Assembly (NCBI GenBank): GCA_029204045.2
Contig: CM055067.1
Span: forward strand, 30,082,838 to 30,146,837
Reading direction: 5' to 3'
Source: Tillandsia leiboldiana
Taxonomy: Eukaryota; Streptophyta; Magnoliopsida; Poales; Bromeliaceae
Length of the DNA stretch: 64,000 nucleotides
Below the pieces are notes generated by a model. The model worked only from the letters and a program-made list of their open reading frames with translations, searched no databases and was not told the origin of the DNA. Of the stretch, positions 57,592-64,000 are shown piece by piece; positions within the stretch are counted from its first letter, which is position 1, and every line of letters begins with the position of its first letter. A program made the position numbers and the translations under genes.

Positions 57592-58325
57592 ATAGTGGCC
57601 CAGTTCCCTGTGTAGCTTTTTCTCGTGATCCGCGGTGAGAAACGCCTATTATTGGTGTGTCAGGCCCGCAACGCGTCAAATGGACGTGTTAGACAGACTC
57701 TGTGAGATTTCTGGATCAAGCCTGCCTTGCGGCTATTCTCACCGAATTTTAGAAATGGTTTCTGGCTAAACGGAGGCCGGATTTAGATTCAGCGCGAAAA
57801 AACGTTGAAAAATAGCTATTTGTTTGTATTTTTCTGAGTCCGGATGCACAAATACGGATACCCGGAAGTTTACTGTGCGTTTTGGTGCATGGGGGGAGCC
57901 GTGGACCGTCTAGGGTGCCACGTGGCAGCCTCGGATTGGCCGGCGCACGCGGCGCGGCCCACGAAAGCCGTGTGGGAGCAGTGGACCGGGTGTGGGGACA
58001 CGTGGCAGCCTCTGATAGGCGGGCTCAAGCGGCGCGGTCCACGGAGTAGCACGGGGGGTGCTGTGGACCGGGGCGGGGCCATGTGTCAGCCCCGGATTGG
58101 ATGGCTCTTGCGCGCACAGTCCACGCAGCGCGGGAGCAGGCGGGGGTAGGTGAGGGGTGACGTGCGGGCAGGCGGAGGCAGGTGGGCGCCCGTACGTGGG
58201 GCGCCACGTGGCGCACTGCTATTGGCGGGTGCCACCCGCCCCGCTGACTCGGTCGGGCCACGCGTCCGCGCCTGAGTGGCCCCGCACTGGCTGTCCGCTG
58301 TTCGGGATGCGTGTCGGGCCCAGGT
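57592..58325 (+). repeat. 5' fragment of a giant LTR (G')
   Basis: Parallel to the start of LTR G: TATAGTGGCCCAGTTCCC here, TGTAGTGGCCCTGATTCCC at 58326; TGTGTCAGGCCC here, TGTATCTGGCCC there; then TTTTGGTGCATGG and CACGTGGCAGCC units. I interpret it as the left part of an older related LTR into which G inserted (possible duplication CAGGT at 58321-58325). The right part would lie beyond the window. Tandem duplication within one LTR is the alternative. Confidence 0.55.
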
Positions 58326-59165
58326 TGTAGTGGCCCTGATTCCCATGCAACGTTCTTCCGATGAATCCACTGTTAGAGCACCTAGTGTTGGTGTATCTGG
58401 CCCATGGTGCATCAATGGGATGCCACAGATGGACCCTGTGTGTTATTATTAGCTGTGTAGGCCTTCGGCTGAGTTTGCCAAAATTTCGGAAAAGAATTAG
58501 GCCCAACAGAGGTCGGAAATGGATTCAGCACGGAAAAATGCTTGAAAACGGCTATTTGCTTGTTTGTTTCTGAGTCCGGATGCCCAAAAACGGACTCCCG
58601 GAAGTTTTCAGTGGGTTTTGGTGCATGGGAGGGGCCGTAGACCGCCGGCATGCCACGTGGCGGCCTATCATTTGCCGGTTTACGCCGCGCGGTCCACAGA
58701 GCAGCGCGGCGGGGTGCACAGACCCGGCGCAGGGACACGTGGCACCGCCTGATTGGCGGGCGCAAGGCGCGCGGTCTACCGTGTGAGCGCGGCGGTGCAT
58801 GGACCAAGGCGGGGGCACGTGGCAGCCTCCGGTTGGTGGGTGCACGCGGCGCGGTCCACGGAATTCCGAAGTGGAATGCGTGGACCGGGTGTAGGGGACA
58901 CGTGTCACCCTCTGATTCGCGGGCGCACCGTGCGCGGTGCACGGGGCCGGGGCTGGTACCTCGGGGCGCGTGCGCACGATGGGGCCATGCCGCGTGCCCG
59001 GCGCGGCCGCCGACCGGCCGGCGGGTCAACCGGGTGGCCACGCGTCGCCCGCTGGTTGGCAGGCGCCTACCGCCTTTCTGTGCGGGGGCGGGCCACGTGG
59101 CAGCCTGGGGGTGGCCCGAACAGCTGTTTGCTGTTCGGCGGGCCACGTGGCGGCACCAGGTGGAT
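57900..59165 (+). promoter_or_regulatory. G-box/CCAAT-type tandem modules in LTRs G' and G
   Basis: At least eight CACGTG cores (first at 57919-57924, then near 57997, 58205, 58653, 58736, 58818, 58900, 59093 and 59143), mostly as CACGTGGCAGCC followed 6-10 bases later by GATTGGC or a variant, in units of roughly 70-85 bp with GTGGACCGG between. This looks like a repeated U3 enhancer module. G-box and CCAAT motifs are established plant factor sites; use by this LTR is inference. Confidence 0.6.
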
Positions 59166-59281
59166 TCGGGCGTGAACAGTGTTGGGCCGGCCCAACACTG
59201 TAGCCGCCCGAAAGTACCGGGCGCCCGAAAGTTGGGCCCAAAAGCCCATTGACTTGTTTTTTGGCTTTTCCGGGTGAGGCC

Positions 59282-59288
59282 TATAAAA
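59282..59288 (+). promoter_or_regulatory. TATA box of LTR G
   Basis: CCTATAAAAAGCCC, a canonical plant TATA context, about 120 bases downstream of the last G-box. Confidence 0.7.
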
Positions 59289-59946
59289 AGCCCTCATGGG
59301 GCCTCGTTTTGGAGCTTTTCCCGAGAGCTTTTCGCTTGGAGCCCTTCACCAATTTTCTTTCTCTCCCTCTTGTGCATCTTTTGGCGAAAGTTCAGAATTT
59401 TTGGAGGCCGCGACGACGGCGACTTCTGCATCGGGGTGCGGAGCGACGATTTACTGTTGGGGCCCATTTTCGTCGCAGTTTAGTCTGGGAGGTCTACCGG
59501 GCTACCCCGACGTTATTTTTGGACGATTTCTGCGGTGACGGTTTCGTAAGAGGTAAATCTACAATTTCCGTGTTGGACACTTTTTCTGGAACTGAGGTCT
59601 GGGTACATTTTTAACCCCCTTTGCGACCGTTGGTTGGATTGGACAGCACCTACTTGTCAGATTTTTATCTCCTCATCCAGACATCGGAATTCGACGTTTC
59701 AGGACTCTATCGACATCTACTCTTCGCGAGGATCGCCGTCATATTTTTATTGGAATTTTTGGAGGAAGTTTTTCAGGTGAAAATTTCGTGTTAATGGGAC
59801 TGTTCACCACAGATTTTGGGAATGTGGAATTTGTGTGGATTAAAGTGTAATTTTGGTGTATGTTTGTACCCAGGAGGTTGTGAGCACTTCTACCGTGTTG
59901 TTGGCTTGGTGGGATTTGTGATTTGACTGTTTTGGGCTTTCTCAGC

Positions 59947-60123
59947 TGTGACGCCCCACTTCCCAGGGGGCCACCCATCCTAGAACTACTCTAGCTCTAG
60001 CACGCTTAACTCTCATGTTCCTCTTGGATCTTGCTACCATCCAAAATGCTATAGCCGGGTTAGAGATTTAGTCCTATTATATCATTTATATAGAGGACTA
60101 ATCCAAATTCCGGGGGTGTCACA
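59947..60123 (-). repeat. Cassandra LTR (3' LTR in element orientation) with 5S rRNA-like segment
   Basis: Minus strand starts TGTGACACCCCCGG and ends GGGGCGTCACA. The 5S-like segment (about 59955-60020) covers the internal control region of 5S genes, including an AGTTAAGCGTGCT box-A-like part and a GATGGGTGGCC box-C-like part, so RNA polymerase III transcription is plausible from known Cassandra biology. Confidence 0.9.
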
Positions 60124-60345
60124 TTCTTCCCCCCTTTAAGCCCTGACGTCCACGTCAGGCACAAGCACACTCACAAGCACCAGGCGATGTGAGACTTGTC
60201 TCGCTAGCCTTAGCCGACCTTGTGAGGAGCTGCACTCCACTCACAACAGTCATTAGCCGGGGAGCCTCGCTCTACCCGCTATATAACCCTGGCTCAGCCG
60301 AGACTCATCTCACATTTCCGGCTGGTGAATGGCTCTGATACCAAC

Positions 60346-60522
60346 TGTGACGCCCCACTTCCCAGGGGGTCACCCATCCTAGAACTACTCTAGCTCTAGC
60401 ACGCTTAACTCTCATGTTCCTCTTGGATCTTGCTACCATCCAAAATGCTATAGCCGGGTTAGAGATTTAGTCCTATTATATCATTTATATAGAGGACTAA
60501 TCCAAATTCCGGGGGTGTCACA
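60346..60522 (-). repeat. Cassandra LTR (5' LTR in element orientation) with 5S rRNA-like segment
   Basis: Same as the other LTR except GGGTGACC here against GGGTGGCC there; this copy keeps the base found in 5S rRNA. Adjacent to the PBS. Confidence 0.9.
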
Positions 60523-61955
60523 TCAGCTGTACGATTTCGGGCAGTTAGAACTTTCAGGTGGGTGACCTTGCTTCCAAGAACTCTGGACTGTGTACTAATT
60601 CTATGTGTGTAGGATCATGCATGTTAGAAATTGGAGTAATAGCATGTGTAAAACTGTATGTTGTATCTTGTATATCAGTTGTTGAATCTTTTGATTCCTA
60701 CTTTATGTTAAGTAGTGAAATCTTGGAACTTGACCTAGCACCCCTGTCATATGCATCTTGTTCAGCCAGTCTGTAGAAAACTCTAACTTGGGCTAGGTTT
60801 TTATTGCTCTAGACATTCCACATCACGATACTTCATTCACTATGGACTTAGCTTTTCCTCGCCCGAGTTGTGGGCCGAGAGGTCGGGTGGTTGTGGGATG
60901 CATTTGCACTCGTGTCTGGGGACCGAGTGGAGTCGACAGCAGTCTGTAGATCTGATCTCTTTGGGAGAGTGATAGTGATGGTAGATCTGGGTTCTTGGGA
61001 GCAGTCAGAGTGACAGTGAGTCTCAGCTGTGTAGATTCCAGCCGGTGAGTGAGTCAGTGATTTGTTTATTAGCCGATCTTGTTGATCGAGGATTTGGATC
61101 ATAGCCTGCATGAGCCACATTTGATACTTTACAGAGATACTTGTTATGGGTTACTTTGACTCGAGCGGGTCGCTCCCCTCGAGTGCCACTCCGGAGTAGG
61201 CGAGACCGGGTTGTTGTACCGGCGTGAGTTTGAGGTGTTCTTTCGCGACTTGTTGTTGCATTTGTCCCTCTAGCTGTGCTTTTGTTGGCAGCCATGGACG
61301 CCCTACGTAAGTCCGCTCCTCCGGGACGTAACGGCAGTAGGTTGGCGCAGGTTTGACTGGACCCGATGTGGCAGTCAGTTTTGATTGGGTGATCAGGGAG
61401 GAGAGTTAGTTGTGGCATCATGTTCTTTCTGTTCCACTGTTGAGCATCTAGATAGAGGCATAGTAGCTGTAGAGTTACTTTTCCCAGCTTTCCTTACAGC
61501 ACTGCATATGTTACTTTATGCCTCTGGTAGACTTAGTGGGCAGACCGTCGGGCTTGTTGGCGGCACCCACTGAGAACTACTGTGGGATGTAGTTCTCACA
61601 CCCGTCGTGGTGTCTTCTCCCCAGGGACTTCTGCTCCGGTTCCTGCAGCTCCTGTTGCTGATCCAGCTCCTTCAGACCGAGGTAAGGGAGTCGCGAGATA
61701 GATCCCCTCCTGTCATCTTCAGTGTGTGAGTAGATGTACCCCAGTACTATTTTGGTGTGTGTTATGTCGAGTGACTTTTGTAGTGAGGTTTTGAGTTGTA
61801 CCTTTCTTTCTTGCTTTCTGAGAGACTCTTGTGTTCTGGTGAGGTTGGTCTGTATATTTGTGAGTTGTAGTTTTATTTTATGTTTTTATTCCAGCTTTTC
61901 TCTTTCCGCTCTAATATCTGCTAGTGTAGATGTTTCTTTGCAGGTTAGTCGTTAT

Positions 61956-62022
61956 GCCTATACGGGGCTTCCCGTATGGGCGGCGGATCTGTTCGGCGAG
62001 CCGGGGCGCAGTATCGCCCCGG
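61956..62022 (+). other. Terminal twin hairpins HP3 and HP4 (element G)
   Basis: HP3: GCCTATACGGG (61956-61966), loop GCTT, CCCGTATGGGC (61971-61981), 11 bp with one G-U. HP4: CCGGGGCG (62001-62008), loop CAGTAT, CGCCCCGG (62015-62022), 8 bp perfect. Nearly all HP3 stem bases differ from those in A/C/F, yet pairing is kept. Confidence 0.8.
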
Positions 62023-62039
62023 GGCGTGACAGATTAGAG

Positions 62040-62052
62040 TGGCATCAGAGCC
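62040..62052 (+). other. Primer-binding site of element G
   Basis: TGGCATCAGAGCC, one T-to-C change from the initiator Met tRNA complement seen in A, C and F. Spacing from the LTR is the same (8 bases). The leader to 62329 holds no gene. Confidence 0.85.
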
Positions 62053-62329
62053 TAGGATGTAGGTCTTGGAGGACTTAGGAACCCTAGGCTTGTGGTTGGA
62101 CCCTAGGATGACTCGCGTGAGAGCCGTGATTTTAGCGAGAGTCCTGATTTGGATTCTAACTCTCCCGAGCGGTTCGGGGTGAGTGATTGACATGTCTTCC
62201 TTCGGTGGCAACTATGTTGGCTGCAGACAACATAGTACTTCGGGAAGGGGGACATGCCTCCTGACTTTCGCTAGATTGGGTCGAGTGATGATTTGGGTTT
62301 TGATTGTTTGCCTTGTCCCTCAGGTGGGG

Positions 62330-64000
62330 ATGCCTCCCCGACGCTCGATGGTGACGCGTTCGCAGCCTTCGTCCTCTGAGCCCGAGCAGGAGGACTCGGG
62401 GCAGGGACAGCAGAGCGAGGTTTTGGAGCTCCGTGCCCAGATGGCACAGTTGGCTGAGGCGTCTCGACGCCAGGAGGAGGCTGTGAGTCGGTTGACGCTC
62501 TTGTTGGAGCAGAGAGCGCAGCCGGCGGTAGCACCCCCTGAGAGTTCACCGGTGCCTTCTTCCCCTGTTGTGGCACCCTCGGTTGTGCAGCCTGCACTAG
62601 CAGTTCCGGCTGAGCCAGTTTCCAGTAGGCCACCGTCTGGGACGACGGGATCTTTGACTTTGGCAGAGCAGCAGGTTTTGGTGGATCTTTTGTTGAGGTT
62701 TCGCAAGTTTGATCCACCCCGCTTTTCGGGTATGAGTGCTGAGCCGTGGGCGGCTGAGTCTTGGGTTACGGCCATGGAGCGCCATTTCGAGAGCCTTTTT
62801 ATTGATGAGAGGTTTCGAGTTCTGTTGGCTACTCATTTTCTGGAGAACAACGCCGAGGCATGGTGGCGGCGTGTGCGACCCGCAAGTCCGCCTGGGACCC
62901 AGTTTATCTCATGGGCAGAGTTTCGCGGTATGCTTCTTGGGGCCTTCTTTCCCGAGAGTGTTCGACAGAGTTTGGAGGAGCAGCTGAGGAATCTCCGCCA
63001 GGGAGATAGGCCCGTACACGTGTACATAGCCGATTTCAATCGGCTGTTAGCTTGTATGCCCCACGTGGCCAGAGATGAGACCCACCAGATCTACATGTTC
63101 GAGAGAGGGTTGCGTCGGGACATTTATCAGTTGGTCCGCTCCCGCAGATTACAGACTTTGGAGGCCTCGATGGAGCAGGCACTTTATGTGGAGAGTGGTG
63201 AGGCCGTGATGGCAGAGGTGGCTCCAGCCCCCGTAGTGACTCCTGGGGCAAAGCGCCCGGCGCTGTTTGAGGAGGGGCAGTCGAGTAGACAGGGACCCCC
63301 GAGACCTCCCCGTTTTCACTCTCAGGGACGGGGGTATCAGGGGCGGCAGAGATCTGGGGCATCTCGTCAGTCGCAGCAGCAGCAGCGTCGACCACCTCGA
63401 CAGCAGCAGTCTTTGCAGCAGCAGCAGACTTCGCGGCAGCCGCGCCCCGACCGTTGTATCATTTGTGGAGGACCGCACCCACCGACCCAGTGCCCGCAGA
63501 GTCAGGGCCGCTGCTTCCGTTGCGGGCAGACCGGTCACTTCGCGAGGGCGTGCCCCAGGGTAGGTTACCCAGCTCCTTCATCAGCTTTTGCATCCTTCAT
63601 TCCTCGTCAGTCAGCAGGACCTTCGGCGGGCTCCGGTAGGCCAGATTTTGCTTCATCGTCCTCGCGACAGCCAGAGCGACATCCCCCGGCGCCGAGCGGT
63701 CGAGTCTATGCAGCTCAGGTAGAGGATGCTACAGCAGCAGAGCATGTCGTCGCAGGTATTATTTTGATTTCCGCAGTTCGTACTCGTACTCTCTTTAATA
63801 CCGGTGCATCGCATTCATTTATCAGTAGAGCATTTGCATCCCTACATGGTATCGAGGTAGTTTCTTTATCGCATGCATTAGAGGTTCAGATACCAGATCA
63901 TGTCTTGCATGTCGAGGAGTATTGTAGGGTTTGCCTTGTGCAGTTGGGATCCTGGATTTTGCCGGCAGACTTGCTTGTCTTGCGGCAGCTCCAGGATTTC
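62330..64000 (+). CDS. gag-pol: Gag-protease (start of gag-pol) of element G, open to window end
   Basis: ATG at 62330 (MPPRRSMVTRSQPSSSEPEQ) aligns with gag of A. The frame stays open for 557 codons to the last base. Residues about 30-70 are probably coiled coil, 75-120 a Pro/Ser/Val-rich linker, 130-305 the retrotransposon gag domain (WAAESWVTAMERHFESLFID, AWWRRVRP, FPESVRQSLEEQL, FERGLRRDIYQLV). A Gln-rich basic stretch precedes the zinc knuckles (atypical C376-C379-H383-C388; canonical C395-C398-H403-C408). A retropepsin-like protease follows from about residue 470, with IPDHVLHVEEY downstream. Its active-site triplet reads Asn-Thr-Gly (residue 490, AAT at 63797-63799) where Asp-Thr/Ser-Gly is required. 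RT and integrase lie beyond the window. There is no stop between gag and protease, so a single polyprotein is expected. Confidence 0.92.
   Translation, partial: MPPRRSMVTRSQPSSSEPEQEDSGQGQQSEVLELRAQMAQLAEASRRQEEAVSRLTLLLEQRAQPAVAPPESSPVPSSPVVAPSVVQPALAVPAEPVSSRPPSGTTGSLTLAEQQVLVDLLLRFRKFDPPRFSGMSAEPWAAESWVTAMERHFESLFIDERFRVLLATHFLENNAEAWWRRVRPASPPGTQFISWAEFRGMLLGAFFPESVRQSLEEQLRNLRQGDRPVHVYIADFNRLLACMPHVARDETHQIYMFERGLRRDIYQLVRSRRLQTLEASMEQALYVESGEAVMAEVAPAPVVTPGAKRPALFEEGQSSRQGPPRPPRFHSQGRGYQGRQRSGASRQSQQQQRRPPRQQQSLQQQQTSRQPRPDRCIICGGPHPPTQCPQSQGRCFRCGQTGHFARACPRVGYPAPSSAFASFIPRQSAGPSAGSGRPDFASSSSRQPERHPPAPSGRVYAAQVEDATAAEHVVAGIILISAVRTRTLFNTGASHSFISRAFASLHGIEVVSLSHALEVQIPDHVLHVEEYCRVCLVQLGSWILPADLLVLRQLQDF

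Larger units (their letters stand above)
59942..60527 (-). mobile_element. Cassandra TRIM retrotransposon
   Basis: Complete terminal-repeat retrotransposon in miniature: LTRs 59947-60123 and 60346-60522 (177 bp each, one difference seen), target duplication TCAGC (59942-59946 and 60523-60527), PBS on the minus strand at 60331-60343 (reverse complement of TGGTATCAGAGCC), polypurine tract minus strand 60124-60140. The interior is about 222 bp and non-coding. Minus-strand LTR sequence AGTTAAGCGTGCT, then AGAGTAGTTCTAGGATGGGT, then CCTGGGAAGT matches the 3' half of plant 5S rRNA, the signature of Cassandra. It depends on other elements for proteins. It lies inside LTR G, so it is younger than G. 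Confidence 0.95.
58326..62031 (+). repeat. 5' LTR of element G
   Basis: About 3.13 kb without the TRIM and its duplication. Order: G-box modules, GGCGCCCGAAAG motif, TATA box 59282-59288, pyrimidine-rich leader, TRIM, the shared LTR 3' domain with HP1/HP2 (GAGAACTAC 61572-61580, GTAGTTCTC 61589-61597), acceptor-like CTTTGCAG, and HP3/HP4 near the end. The start is inferred from the similarity of TGTAGTGGCC to LTR B and from the duplicated G' start. Confidence 0.75.
58326..64000 (+). mobile_element. Ty3/gypsy element G, 5' part, running off the window
   Basis: 5' LTR 58326-62031 (with a Cassandra TRIM inside), PBS 62040-62052, leader, and an open gag-protease frame from 62330. It is the only element here with undamaged gag plus protease sequence, except for one active-site change. 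The 3' end and target duplication lie outside. Shared leader and gag place it with A, C and F. Confidence 0.85.

Noticed and set aside
58412..59252. Frames of 200-244 codons in LTR G
   Set aside because: They come from repeated G-box/GTGGACCGG modules, open on both strands. Non-coding U3.
60346..60522. A free-standing 5S rRNA gene
   Set aside because: Only the 3' half of 5S is present, within 177-bp LTRs flanked by target duplications, so it is a Cassandra TRIM.

Overview
The window is plant nuclear DNA made almost entirely of nested transposable elements. The plant assignment rests on plant-specific LTR-retrotransposon hallmarks: primer-binding sites matching the 3' end of initiator-Met tRNA, SIRE-type Ty1/copia sequence, a Cassandra TRIM with 5S rRNA-like LTRs, and a CACTA transposon with a plant gene fragment. 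I see no intact host gene, no tRNA or rRNA locus, and nothing that identifies the species. A large-genome angiosperm is the natural inference.

Layout. 1-757 is the 3' end of a plus-strand SIRE-like copia element. It abuts a truncated minus-strand giant LTR (D: 758-905, 38786-40172 and 43506-43983). Ty3/gypsy element A (911-38780, target duplication GCGTG) sits inside D. A has a 3.35 kb 5' LTR, an intact gag, broken pol, and a 3' LTR split into three pieces. Within that 3' LTR lie an inverted LTR fragment E (8744-9446), element B (9447-26758, 5' LTR truncated) and element F (27123-37616, duplication GGCTG). Element C (12616-23483, duplication GCATG) is inserted in the integrase of B. The order is therefore D, then A, then B, then C, with E and F also later than A. 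A solo LTR (I, 40178-43500, duplication GTACG) interrupts D again.

From 43984 to 57591 there is a minus-strand SIRE-like element. Its extra ORF is split by a C-family solo LTR (H, 46168-56681, duplication GTGGA), and H is itself split by a 6.8 kb CACTA element (47620-54407, duplication GTT) carrying host gene fragments, including the last two exons of an mRNA-decapping DCP1-like gene. From 57592 come a truncated LTR (G') and then element G, which has a 3.7 kb LTR containing a Cassandra TRIM (59947-60522). G's gag-protease reading frame is open from 62330 to the window end.

The Ty3/gypsy elements A, C, F, G, H and I share a leader, PBS, PPT and LTR 3' domain, and look like one superfamily, probably the Tekay/Del chromovirus lineage (inference). 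C and F have nearly identical LTR pairs but no usable coding capacity, so they were probably mobilised in trans by a G-like relative. The most unusual signals are (i) a set of four short hairpins in the LTR 3' domain whose stems covary between families, two of them often sharing a CAGTTT loop, and (ii) three minisatellite arrays inside F whose every unit has dyad symmetry, with covariation in the third array.
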